Origin: a virus
IMG/VR virus record: IMGVR_UViG_3300044293_000415
Span: 1-44,829 of that record
Strand: one strand, 5' to 3'
DNA length: 44,829 bases
Part shown: one piece after another, positions 15,083 through 22,550 of the stretch
Position numbering within the stretch: the first letter of the stretch is position 1
Layout: each line of letters begins with the position of its first letter
The notes under the pieces: model-generated
Seen by the model: only the letters and a program-made list of their open reading frames with translations
Told to the model about the DNA's origin: nothing
Databases searched by the model: none
Made by a program: the position numbers and the translations under genes

Positions 15083-17238
15083 TTTTTGACCACGAATTTG
15101 TTACCAGTCTCGATCAGGCACCCCAGAGACCTGTAGCTGGCCATCCGTTTCTTCGCCTGACGCTCCGCTATTGGATGGAATCTGTCGGCGAAATCAAGTA
15201 TCGTCGCCAAGTTTTTTCCCGGAAAACTCCGAAGCACGCGGCTCGCACGCTGGATCGTCTTCTGCGAAGACCTCCCGCCGCTCACCATCACCAACATCTC
15301 CGCATTTGGCAGATCAAGCCCTTCGTCGGCCAAGGAAGTGGCCACGATGCACTTCAAATCTCCTGCACGGAAAGCATTCACAATCTCGCGACGCGACTTT
15401 CTGGATACGCTTGAATGCAGCAGTGCAGAACCGGGTATCTTTCGTTCGTATTCCTCGCCAAGCGTCACGCGAGGCACAAGGACGAGCCGCTGCGAATCCG
15501 GATGGCTGTTCGCATAAGCCACGCAGGCGGCGTTGCGCGTCACGTTGGCCGCAATGCCGATGTCAACGATGGACTCCCAAGCACACATCGCTTGCAGTTC
15601 CTCTTTCGGAACCCTCATGTACCGAGACCGAGCCGACATCAGCCGCTCGATATTCATGTCGATTCGCCTGTCCAGCCCCCCATCGGTGTCGTCGCGCCAG
15701 ACGAGCTTGGCGTCCGCAAGTGATTCACCGATCTCGTCGCGGCTGATCTCGAAAATCTTCGGGAACATCTCCCTCAACGCCGCATTGCGATCCACGTCCC
15801 GGTCATGCCAGGGGGTTGCATCAAGCCCAAACCAAAGACCGGGACATGAGCGTATGTTTCTGGACCAAATTTCAGCCGGTGCGTGCTTGCAGTTATGAAC
15901 AAGCACCTGTCGTCCGCCTGTTCCTACAAAGAAGTTTTCGTTTCCTTCAATCGAGAGATTGTAAACGAAATGGTCTCCCGCCATTTGCTTTCTCCACCGA
16001 GGATCTCCTTGTTGGAGAATCTCAACACTGTCCAGCCTAGATTGGACAACGCCTTTCCCTTCTTCGCGTCCCTCTCCTTCACCAGCCCTGAATTGTGAGA
16101 GGATCCGTCCACCTCGATTGCCAGCATCGTTTCTAGGCAGGCCAAATCCACCTTGTAGCAATTCGGAACACACTGAACGCCACAGCCAGCCGTTGCGATT
16201 GCGTGTTCCATTTTGAAGCCAAACTCCAAGGCGAGTTTTTTCTGGGCTTCTGTCGGCCCCCTTCCGTTGCCGCCAATTACAACCGGCCTGTGATTGATCC
16301 CCCTTAACGACCTGGAAATCTTCAATCTGGTTTCGTCCGAAACCTTCCTCGCCTTCATCCACTCCGAAATTCTTGGCCCCATTCTCTTGTTTGTTTCCGA
16401 CATCCGCTCTGAACTCATTTTTGAAACCATCAAATCCCTGCATTTCTCGCTGCAATAAGCACGACCGCGACGAAATGCATCCAGACTCTGGTAAGACGGA
16501 TTCAGGTTTGAGCACTCCACCTGAATTGAGCACCAAGCGCAAACCGACTGAACACGCCTCCTTCGCTGATTCCGAAAATCCGCGAAGCATTCCGAGCAGA
16601 TTGGACGCCTTGTTTTTGAAAAATGACCACCGCGTTCGATTCCAGTTTTGCAGACACGACAGCATTCCATTTTCATAAGGTGGAATGGTAAGCAGTGATG
16701 CCCCGGCGTCCAGCGATAATGCTGGCGAGTACGTTCCATCGTTCCAAAACGGATGATTTGGAGTGGAGAAAACCTGTGTGCCGGAATAGGAAACGACGCA
16801 TAGTGGGCCGTTGTGTCGTGTCTTGAAGACATTCAAAACGCGCCTTTTCTCTACAAGGCCAGTTTTGTGATTGAACGAATCAACCATGTCGCCTTTTTTA
16901 ACCCTGCTGATTTGAATGCCAGACACCACTGTTTCTGGCGGAAAGCATTCATCGACTACCAGGAAGTCGCAGTCGCTGAATGTCACACTTTCGTGGGGGC
17001 AGCGCACTGTCACTCTGTCCAATATGGATGCCCTTCCGAGCGCAATCCTCGCCTGGTCGCAGGTGTCGAGCGTTGGCGCAAGCCATCCAGCCTTTGTGCC
17101 GACAGCCAGTTCCAGGTGGTGTTTCAGGATGTTTGCAGCAATCACCGTCTTGCCGCTTCCTGCCGGAGCAATGATTAATCCGCCACCGGAAGTCTTTGCC
17201 CACTCAACCGCAGCCCGCTGGTAGGAACGAAGTGTCAT
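15079..17238 (-). CDS. SF2 DNA helicase interrupted by an intein
   Basis: A 719-codon frame. Extein residues 1-97 and 450-719 form a DEAD/ResIII-type SF2 helicase: APAGSGKT (Walker A, about 24-31), VVDE|CKH (motif II), GLDATPW (471-477), ATSLADEGLDLP (633-644) and QRASRVLR (663-670, motif VI). Residues 98-449 are a complete intein beginning with Cys98 and ending His448-Asn449 before Cys450. Removing it restores DECKHAPAEIW, a DEAH-like box. The mature helicase would be about 367 residues. It probably acts in branch migration or replication restart with the adjacent SSB and RuvC-like protein. The inserted region also encodes a separate endonuclease in another frame. Confidence 0.9.
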   Translation of the reverse strand: MTLRSYQRAAVEWAKTSGGGLIIAPAGSGKTVIAANILKHHLELAVGTKAGWLAPTLDTCDQARIALGRASILDRVTVRCPHESVTFSDCDFLVVDECFPPETVVSGIQISRVKKGDMVDSFNHKTGLVEKRRVLNVFKTRHNGPLCVVSYSGTQVFSTPNHPFWNDGTYSPALSLDAGASLLTIPPYENGMLSCLQNWNRTRWSFFKNKASNLLGMLRGFSESAKEACSVGLRLVLNSGGVLKPESVLPESGCISSRSCLLQREMQGFDGFKNEFRADVGNKQENGAKNFGVDEGEEGFGRNQIEDFQVVKGDQSQAGCNWRQRKGADRSPEKTRLGVWLQNGTRNRNGWLWRSVCSELLQGGFGLPRNDAGNRGGRILSQFRAGEGEGREEGKGVVQSRLDSVEILQQGDPRWRKQMAGDHFVYNLSIEGNENFFVGTGGRQVLVHNCKHAPAEIWSRNIRSCPGLWFGLDATPWHDRDVDRNAALREMFPKIFEISRDEIGESLADAKLVWRDDTDGGLDRRIDMNIERLMSARSRYMRVPKEELQAMCAWESIVDIGIAANVTRNAACVAYANSHPDSQRLVLVPRVTLGEEYERKIPGSALLHSSVSRKSRREIVNAFRAGDLKCIVATSLADEGLDLPNAEMLVMVSGGRSSQKTIQRASRVLRSFPGKNLATILDFADRFHPIAERQAKKRMASYRSLGCLIETGNKFVVKK
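15892..16947 (-). mobile_element. Intein in helicase motif II
   Basis: A 352-residue Hint-type intein. Block A is CFPPETVVSG at the N-terminus. Block B, GTQVFSTPNHPFW, contains the T-x-x-H motif. Block F is VYNLSIEGNENFFVG, and block G is VLVHN followed by Cys+1. All splicing residues (Cys1, block-B His, penultimate His, terminal Asn, Cys+1) are present, so it should splice. In-frame residues between blocks B and F do not look like a DOD or HNH endonuclease: they are Gly/Arg/Gln/Asn-rich with no motif. That stretch is the alternate-frame reading of the nested nuclease gene. Confidence 0.9.
15924..16676 (-). CDS. Nested Vsr/DUF559-like homing endonuclease in alternate frame of intein
   Basis: A 250-residue protein encoded wholly inside the intein, one base out of phase with it. 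It has zinc knuckles C6xxC9/C27xxC30 and C46xxC49/C75xxxC79. A NUMOD3-like helix follows at about 101-126 (ISEWMKARKVSDETRLKISR). A Vsr/PD-(D/E)XK-type nuclease core comes last: KVD177, EVDGSSH (188-194), RD203, KK, GWTVLRFSN (214-222). The codons before its stop double as intein block F. The first plausible ATG is 16676 or 16670, with only a weak ribosome-binding site. It would cut intein-free alleles of the helicase gene to drive homing. The frame extends upstream without a stop to 16832, but the conserved part starts at the zinc finger. Confidence 0.85.
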   Translation of the reverse strand: MKMECCRVCKTGIERGGHFSKTRRPICSECFADFRNQRRRRVQSVCAWCSIQVECSNLNPSYQSLDAFRRGRAYCSEKCRDLMVSKMSSERMSETNKRMGPRISEWMKARKVSDETRLKISRSLRGINHRPVVIGGNGRGPTEAQKKLALEFGFKMEHAIATAGCGVQCVPNCYKVDLACLETMLAIEVDGSSHNSGLVKERDAKKGKALSNLGWTVLRFSNKEILGGESKWRETISFTISRLKETKTSL

Positions 17239-17278
17239 GTTTTATGGACCAAGAACGGGATTGAGCCACACATGGTTG

Positions 17279-18286
17279 TCACAAGAGTGTTGTTGGGGTG
17301 GTTGTGTTCTTAATACAATGCGGACTGCACCAAAGCGTTTCGCTTTTGGAGTTTTCTTTCGCGGCGTCTGTGAGGGCATAACCCTTTTTGGCGGTCCAAC
17401 TGCGCGTCCGCCATCCCTTTGAAAGCAAATCATCATGCTCTCCAGCGTGACCGCATAAAACGATTCTCAGCTTTGGATTGTCGCCATTCTCTTTGCACCA
17501 ATCACGAACCGAAGATGCCAGCACACCCCCCGTTCCCTTTGCGGAATAATCCATATCCCCTTTCGTGTACGGCGGGTCAAGAAACACGCCCGTTAGCCCG
17601 TGGCGTATGGTAACACTGTCGGCGAGAACACGGGACCAGTCTCCAGCAGCTACCCGGACGTTTCTTGTCCTGTCCCTCAAGGCTCGGAACCATTCAAAAA
17701 TGTAATCCCGACGTGCGCCTTCACGCGCATCGTCCAGCTTGCGGTTGATGCCTTGCCCGGCGCTCAAATGCGGGAGCTGGCGGTTGATGCCTCGCCCGGC
17801 GTTCCCCAAATGCGGGAGCTGGCGAGAGTCAACAATCCGCTCCCCATCGTGGACCCAAGGACCGTCCCCGCTGCACCATCCAGAGCCGATCCAGTTGCAG
17901 GCCCCCCAGCACCACCAACCGGCAATCTTTGGGTCAAAGAACTCAGGGTCGGCGTGCAGCTTGTCCAATAGTGGGGCCGACTGCCTTACAAGCCATGAAT
18001 GCCTAGCAAAAAGGTCCACTTCATTGACCGGCCAATCCGCAAAAATTGCCGTGGCATCGGGGTCCATTGATACCGCCCTCCAGAAGTTCGCAACAAAACC
18101 ATCGGCGTCATTTATCGTCTCGATGTCCCCTTGGGTTGGCCTACCAAGCAGCATGGCCGCCGATCCAGCAAACGGCTCGACGTAGTTCTTTGGATCGCCC
18201 AATGCGGCCCATACTTCATTGCAAGCAAGGGATTTGCCGCCAAACCACGGAAACGGAGCGGCCAGGTTGCCTTTGACGGTTTTCAT
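17279..18286 (-). CDS. Dam-like DNA adenine N6-methyltransferase
   Basis: A 335-residue D12-class methylase. AAPFPWFGGKSLACNEVW and YVEPFAGSAAMLLGRP form the SAM-binding motif I region, and GVFLDPPYTKGDMDY contains the catalytic DPPY. The ATG at 18286 follows AAGGAGG. A low-complexity insertion between them holds two tandem copies of RQLPHL-x-AGxGIN. It probably methylates adenine in a short site to evade restriction. No cognate endonuclease lies next to it. Confidence 0.9.
   Translation of the reverse strand: MKTVKGNLAAPFPWFGGKSLACNEVWAALGDPKNYVEPFAGSAAMLLGRPTQGDIETINDADGFVANFWRAVSMDPDATAIFADWPVNEVDLFARHSWLVRQSAPLLDKLHADPEFFDPKIAGWWCWGACNWIGSGWCSGDGPWVHDGERIVDSRQLPHLGNAGRGINRQLPHLSAGQGINRKLDDAREGARRDYIFEWFRALRDRTRNVRVAAGDWSRVLADSVTIRHGLTGVFLDPPYTKGDMDYSAKGTGGVLASSVRDWCKENGDNPKLRIVLCGHAGEHDDLLSKGWRTRSWTAKKGYALTDAAKENSKSETLWCSPHCIKNTTTPTTLL
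17744..17826 (-). repeat. Tandem repeat inside the adenine methylase gene
   Basis: Two imperfect direct copies of about 40 bp, each holding GCGGTTGATGCC, CGCCCGGCG-like sequence and AAATGCGGGAGCTGGCG. The two units differ by a few substitutions and one 3-bp step. They encode RQLPHLGNAGRGIN and RQLPHLSAGQGIN, and the frame is kept. It looks like an expandable target-recognition or linker repeat. Confidence 0.7.
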
Positions 18287-18423
18287 TCTTCCTCCTTCTT
18301 GTTGCTTTTCGTGGCGACAAAACAGGCACCCTCCTGGTTCCTGTTGCCCCAACGACTTGAAACATCTGTTTCCGGATGTTCAATGGAGCTATTCACACGG
18401 CACCTCCAACCTTCAATAGTCAT
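18283..18423 (-). CDS. Hypothetical small protein
   Basis: A 46-codon frame beginning MTIEGWRCRVNSSIEHPETD and ending in a KKEEE tail. The stop overlaps the methylase ATG (ATGA) and its last codons form the methylase ribosome-binding site. The start follows GGAAGAAGG. No function is recognised. Confidence 0.45.
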   Translation of the reverse strand: MTIEGWRCRVNSSIEHPETDVSSRWGNRNQEGACFVATKSNKKEEE

Positions 18424-18541
18424 ACCTTCTTCCTTGCAATTTGTTTTCGTATCTCTGCTGGCGGATTTCCTGCGCGACCATCCCAAACACGAAGCCGCAC
18501 CCGAAAATAACCGCCAGCAATCCAATGTGGATCCAGTTCAT
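18413..18541 (-). CDS. Small single-pass membrane protein (42 aa)
   Basis: A 42-codon frame starting MNWIHIGLLAVIFGCGFVFG, which is one transmembrane helix, followed by a basic/polar tail (VAQEIRQQRYENK). It overlaps the next gene by 11 bp and fills a gap between two genes. No clear ribosome-binding site is visible. Small membrane proteins of this kind in phage early operons are often host-envelope effectors, but here that is only a guess. Confidence 0.4.
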   Translation of the reverse strand: MNWIHIGLLAVIFGCGFVFGMVAQEIRQQRYENKLQGRRYDY

Positions 18542-18579
18542 GCAGAGCGTTGGAAGTATGCGCTCCCCACTCGTTCCAA

Positions 18580-19008
18580 TCAGATGTCCACGTCGTTGCC
18601 GCCGGGGGCGGCAGGCACGGGCTTTACATCCTTGACCTTGAAGTTCGACTTCTGCGTGCCGTCGCTGCCCTCGAACGTCTCCTTCCGGACGACAACCACG
18701 GCTGGCAAATCGAGCAGCATCCGCAGGAAACGCCCGAACTCGCCACGCTTGTTCAGCAGGTCGAACTCCTCCCCGTCCGGGATGTCAGCGCCAGTGGCAA
18801 GCACCAGCTTGTTCAGCCAGAACCAGCAGTTCTCCTGATTCCAGCAGCGTTGCGTGATCATCTGACCGTCTTCGGTCTTCCAAGAAAGATCCGCCTCTTC
18901 GCGACCGTTCTTGCCGATCACCTCCTTCACGTCCGTAATGGACATGACGTACTCGCCCTCCTCATTGATGAAGCGGCTTCCCGCTTCCTTACGGTTCACT
19001 TTGAACAT
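18580..19008 (-). CDS. DUF669-like recombination-cassette protein
   Basis: A 142-residue protein: FINEEGEYVMSITDVKEVIGKNG at the start, TQRCWNQENCWFWLNKLV in the middle, and FLRMLLDLPAVVVVRKETF then NFKVKDVKPVP at the end. This layout (OB-like strands, a helix, then the V-K-x-V terminus) and its position just after the exonuclease and annealing protein resemble phage DUF669/SSB-like proteins. It probably assists strand annealing. The family assignment is moderate because it rests on style and context. Confidence 0.55.
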   Translation of the reverse strand: MFKVNRKEAGSRFINEEGEYVMSITDVKEVIGKNGREEADLSWKTEDGQMITQRCWNQENCWFWLNKLVLATGADIPDGEEFDLLNKRGEFGRFLRMLLDLPAVVVVRKETFEGSDGTQKSNFKVKDVKPVPAAPGGNDVDI

Positions 19009-19011
19009 ATG

Positions 19012-19785
19012 TTAATCTTCGCTTGTTGAATCGACGGCCCATGCGGGCATCGAAAGTTTCTTCGGTTCGGTGCTGTAGCTGCTCCAGGCATCCACCTTGC
19101 AGCAATCTTCAAAAATCTGGATCGCACGGTTGCGTAGCCGCATACCCTCTGCGAGCCAGTTGTCGTCCAGCCAGTACACCTGAACGGCATACGGCGGGAA
19201 AGTCTCAACTGCGATGAACACAAACTCTGTTGCCCCGGTCATCGCCATGTAATGTGCCGCTTGGATGTGGTATCCAAAGTTGAGCACCGTGCGGTTGAAT
19301 GCGCGTTCACGCACATCCGTAGTGGTCTTGATGTCCACTAATCGGCTTCCAAGGACGATGTCGGGGCGGCATTTCAGCATCACTGGTGCCGTCTCGAAGT
19401 AGGAGACCTCGTAGGATCCATCCAACAGCCCCTGTTCAGAGACCGCGTTCTTGATGGATTTCGCAGCGCCCACGATGTCCAATCCGTCCTCCCACGAAAT
19501 GATCTCTTGATCTCCAACGCTCTCTTTCCACTCCTTCCCCTCCTTTGTTGACAGCTTCAGGCCGTTCGGTTGGCAGGCATAGCGCGTCCTGAACAGGTGG
19601 GGCTCCAAAACCATAGTGTGCAGCGCGGATCCAAACAGCATTGAATGTGTCTGTTCCCACTGCTGTTGAGTGTACGCTTGGTAGTGCGCCGGGCTTTTGA
19701 GGATTTCCACCATGCCGCTCTTCGAGAGGTGCGGTTTGGCGTGGTATTCCTCGGCAGACATTCCGTAGATCTTGGTCACGCTCAC
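19012..19785 (-). CDS. RecE/exodeoxyribonuclease VIII-like PD-(D/E)XK exonuclease
   Basis: A 257-residue protein. The start is GTG 19785, overlapping the annealing-protein stop as GTGA, with GGAGGTG 6-8 bp upstream. MSAEEYHAKPHLSKSGMVEI and FGSALHTMVLEP are the N-terminal helices that shape the active site. KCRPDIVLG...LVDIKTTTD gives the D-x(n)-D-I-K catalytic core, and FGYHIQAAHYM follows, as in the YqaJ/RecE families. It would resect double-stranded ends 5'-3' to feed the adjacent RecT-like protein. Confidence 0.85.
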   Translation of the reverse strand: MSVTKIYGMSAEEYHAKPHLSKSGMVEILKSPAHYQAYTQQQWEQTHSMLFGSALHTMVLEPHLFRTRYACQPNGLKLSTKEGKEWKESVGDQEIISWEDGLDIVGAAKSIKNAVSEQGLLDGSYEVSYFETAPVMLKCRPDIVLGSRLVDIKTTTDVRERAFNRTVLNFGYHIQAAHYMAMTGATEFVFIAVETFPPYAVQVYWLDDNWLAEGMRLRNRAIQIFEDCCKVDAWSSYSTEPKKLSMPAWAVDSTSED

Positions 19786-20597
19786 GGCTGCACCTCCACC
19801 TTGGGTGCCAACACCTTCTTCAACCACGCATCCAAGTCGCCGAGGATCCTGTTGGCCAGTTTCGCGTCCAGATCGCGGAAGGTTTGGCCCTCTCCAATGG
19901 CCCGCTTCTCCAGCAGGTACGCATTGACGCTTTCCTCATGTGGCTCCAAGGCTGCTTCCAGCCGCTCAACAATCGAGAACTCCTGCTTCTTCGGTGTCAC
20001 CGGCACTTCCGTGTTGACGGCAATGGGAACGGGCGCGGATCCAACAGGAGTCGCCGGATCGGTGAAATCCGACTGTTCCTCCGGGGTGTACACTCCAAAC
20101 ACAATTTCCGGGGCCAACAATCGCACCCCCTCCGAGATGCACCTGGCGGTCAACATCTGGCGCGGAAACTTCCGCCAGTTGTCCTTGAGTTTCCCGTTGG
20201 GCCCAACGGCAACGCCGCTCGCCGTGTGTTCCTCCAGCGTGTGCTGGATCTCGACGCTTTGGTTCCGGTGTTCAAACACAGCCGTCACCTTCTCGTTCGT
20301 CCGGACCTTCCATGTGACCTTCCCGCCGCTCAACTGGAACTTCGCCAGCATGGCGTCGGCCTTCATCGACAGTTTCCCGTCGATCATGTGGTAGGTCTTC
20401 GCTAGCTCCAGCGGCGGCTTCCCTTCGGTCAAGCATTGCATGGCCAGCACCTGGCCCTGCTCCTTTTTGGAGCATCCAAAGAGCCCGCTGAAGGCGATCA
20501 TCTCGCCCAGCTTCTCGATGGCCTCGATTGGATTCTGGATCTTCTGGTACACGTCCAGCGATGCGCTGGTTGTTGCGATTTGCATTTCAGGTTTCAT
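19782..20597 (-). CDS. RecT-family single-strand annealing protein
   Basis: A 271-residue protein. A Q/A-rich start is followed by KEQGQVLAMQCLTEGKPPLE, YHMIDGKLSMKADAMLAKF, strands around KVTWKVRTNEKVTAVF and RQMLTARCISEGVRLLAPE, the RecT core. A Pro/Val linker leads to a helical C-terminus. It pairs with the RecE-like gene directly downstream, giving a two-gene recombination system for annealing and concatemer formation. ATG 20597 is chosen; ATG 20585 is the alternative. Confidence 0.85.
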   Translation of the reverse strand: MKPEMQIATTSASLDVYQKIQNPIEAIEKLGEMIAFSGLFGCSKKEQGQVLAMQCLTEGKPPLELAKTYHMIDGKLSMKADAMLAKFQLSGGKVTWKVRTNEKVTAVFEHRNQSVEIQHTLEEHTASGVAVGPNGKLKDNWRKFPRQMLTARCISEGVRLLAPEIVFGVYTPEEQSDFTDPATPVGSAPVPIAVNTEVPVTPKKQEFSIVERLEAALEPHEESVNAYLLEKRAIGEGQTFRDLDAKLANRILGDLDAWLKKVLAPKVEVQP

Positions 20598-20808
20598 TTG
20601 TCTCGTTCGTCTTGTTTTTGCGTGCCCAAGGATTGAAGTCCTTGGAAATTGTGAACACATCCAGCAGCCCGGCGACATCCGCCTCGCTCAAGATGATCTT
20701 GCGCCCAACCCGCCGATGGGGAACCCCGCCAGCCCGGATCTTGCGCTTGATTGTTTCGGTGCAGACTCGCAGCTTCTCTGCGGCCTCCTTCACGGTGTAG
20801 AACTTCAT
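20587..20808 (-). CDS. Excisionase/MerR-like helix-turn-helix protein
   Basis: A 73-residue protein: MKFYTVKEAAEKLRVCTETIKRKI RAGGVPHRRVGRK with a following SEADVAG block. This is the HTH_17 excisionase-type winged helix. With no integrase in the window, it is more likely a transcriptional or accessory DNA-binding factor than a true Xis. It overlaps the RecT-like gene by 11 bp. Confidence 0.75.
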   Translation of the reverse strand: MKFYTVKEAAEKLRVCTETIKRKIRAGGVPHRRVGRKIILSEADVAGLLDVFTISKDFNPWARKNKTNETNET

Positions 20809-20895
20809 TCTTTTGCTTTGGTTTTGGTTGGTAAATCACTGCCTATTATTACTTTCCATTCGTTTCAATTGTGTATCTTTGGATTGCGGCTCTGG

Positions 20896-21762
20896 TCACA
20901 ATCCGCACATGCCTTCACACTCGTTTACGAACCCCATTTCGTACTGCGTCCACGCGGACTGCGGTTCGTCGATGGGGGCTTGATTTAATGGCAAACAAGA
21001 CCTGTGGAGATACAGCTTCTCCTCCAATCCCCGCGCACACACAGATGCCGTAGAGCGGATGGCCTCGTCGATTTTGAGAGCCCGATTCCAGCCTTCCGGA
21101 TCATTGTCCCGAAGCGACCGCCACTCCTTGTTGCTCTTGTACGGACAGAAGACGCACGCAGAGCGTGGGACAATGTGGGGTATGCCGTAGCGTTCTAGGT
21201 ACTTGACGCAATGAGTCCGCGTCAGCCTGGAGTCGTAGAGTGGGAAATGTGGGGTCGATTTCCCATCACTGATCAAGCGTTCGCGGACCTTCAAGACCCG
21301 CCGCCCCTCGTCAAAGGACAACCCGAAATACTGATGGACCTCTACGTCCTTCGGCCAGCGCTGACGAGGCTGTAGCCCAAGGATTTCCTGCCGGATAGTC
21401 TTCTCAACAACCTCGATCTTAAACTCCTTGGTGCATTGCCGACGCACTATTCCGCCCGGCTTTCCGGGAACGCTTGAAGTGAAAGCCGGTATGGAGGCAA
21501 CCCTCTGTCCTGTGGAGTTTGTGCCACGAACCAAAGACTCGCTCAGGGTGATCCCCTTGCTTCGGATCAAGACAGGGAATGACGGGGAGACCTCGCGAAC
21601 AAGCCACTCCAGATGATCGTACACGGATCGCGGCTCATCCCCAACGTCCGCGAAGATAGCGCAGGTGAATTTGGGAACTCCAAACTCACGGCGATGGGAT
21701 ATGAGGGCGAGCGCCGTTGACTGAATTCCGGCCCCAAGGTTGAGGATATGGTGGGTGCTCAC
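20896..21762 (-). CDS. PAPS-reductase-like PP-loop protein with four conserved-position Cys
   Basis: A 288-residue protein from a GTG start at 21762 that overlaps the upstream stop (GTGA). ILNLGAGIQSTALAL is a PP-loop (N-type ATP pyrophosphatase) motif. DEPRSVYDHL, RRQCTKEFK (C110), C185 and SACVFCPYKSNKEW (C203, C206) follow the PAPS/APS reductase layout. The Cys quartet could hold an Fe-S cluster. Phage proteins of this type are common and their true reaction is unclear; sulfur transfer or DNA/RNA thiolation are options, and sulfate reduction in the host pathway is unlikely. Confidence 0.75.
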   Translation of the reverse strand: MSTHHILNLGAGIQSTALALISHRREFGVPKFTCAIFADVGDEPRSVYDHLEWLVREVSPSFPVLIRSKGITLSESLVRGTNSTGQRVASIPAFTSSVPGKPGGIVRRQCTKEFKIEVVEKTIRQEILGLQPRQRWPKDVEVHQYFGLSFDEGRRVLKVRERLISDGKSTPHFPLYDSRLTRTHCVKYLERYGIPHIVPRSACVFCPYKSNKEWRSLRDNDPEGWNRALKIDEAIRSTASVCARGLEEKLYLHRSCLPLNQAPIDEPQSAWTQYEMGFVNECEGMCGL

Positions 21763-22019
21763 GGCTTGGCCTCCTTGGCTTGGGTCCAGATGTCCAACGC
21801 ATCACCTAAGCGTGTCCCACTCCAGTCCTGCACGCTGTGAGCGGCGTCCTCGACCACATCCCCCGCCTCCTCCAGCCGCTTCACACGGGCGCGGGCCTCG
21901 TCGCGTTCCTTGGTCATGGCGGCGAGTTCTCGCTCCATCGTTCGGCACAGGTTACCAACCGCGGCGACTGGATCGTGTTCATCCAACACGGCCGCATCCG
22001 TCCTTGGGGTGTCGCTCAC
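21759..22019 (-). CDS. Hypothetical coiled-coil protein
   Basis: An 86-residue protein from GTG 22019 (VSDTPRTDAAVLDEHDP), overlapping the upstream TGA and preceded by GGAGGGAGA. The SDTPRTDAA start, a central RTMERELAAMTKERDEA coiled coil and an acidic tail are a widespread phage small-protein pattern with no known function. Confidence 0.65.
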   Translation of the reverse strand: MSDTPRTDAAVLDEHDPVAAVGNLCRTMERELAAMTKERDEARARVKRLEEAGDVVEDAAHSVQDWSGTRLGDALDIWTQAKEAKP

Positions 22020-22462
22020 TTGTCTCCCTCCACCACCCCGCACGGGTGCCACGTTTTCCCGCAGTCGGTGGAGTGCTCGAACTTTTCTGGATGGCTTTTG
22101 ATTTCGTCGAATGGGCTGTTGACGTCGGGCTGACGGAGCACGCCCAGCTTCAGCAGCCCTCCAAAACGGGCTGTGACGACAACCCAATAAGAGTGATCCG
22201 CCTTTAACCGGATGACGCATCCCGGAGGCACCTCGTCACGGGTCCACGGACGCAGCTTCGGTTCCGCTGCGGGACGCCAGATGAAACCCGGGGTGTAAAA
22301 GACCGGGGACTCACCAGTGAACAAGGTCCATTGTGAAGACTCTTTGTTCGTTGCGTATTCGATTGGCTTGCCATCTACCCACGCTTGCACAGCGCCACTG
22401 TTAACGGCGTCCTTGAGCGCCCGGTTGTAGCTGCGTGTTGTATCAATTTTGATTTCGCTCAT
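22016..22462 (-). CDS. Hypothetical protein
   Basis: A 148-residue protein from ATG 22462 (AAAGGAAG upstream). The segments VNSGAVQAWVDGKPIEY and FIWRPA, and the later PPGCVIRL block, suggest two small beta domains. The C-terminus has Cys and Trp (STDCGKTWHPCG). It overlaps the next gene by 4 bp. No family is recognised. Confidence 0.55.
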   Translation of the reverse strand: MSEIKIDTTRSYNRALKDAVNSGAVQAWVDGKPIEYATNKESSQWTLFTGESPVFYTPGFIWRPAAEPKLRPWTRDEVPPGCVIRLKADHSYWVVVTARFGGLLKLGVLRQPDVNSPFDEIKSHPEKFEHSTDCGKTWHPCGVVEGDK

Positions 22463-22550
22463 TTCGTTCTTCCTTTCAATTTGTTTAACCGTCGTTTCGT
22501 TTAGTTTGCAGCAACACCTAGTCGCCACAAGTCTTTTCCTGAAAAATCTT

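Noticed and set aside
20587-20808. True excisionase (lysogeny) role for the HTH protein
   Set aside because: No integrase or attachment site is present, and the gene sits in the recombination module.
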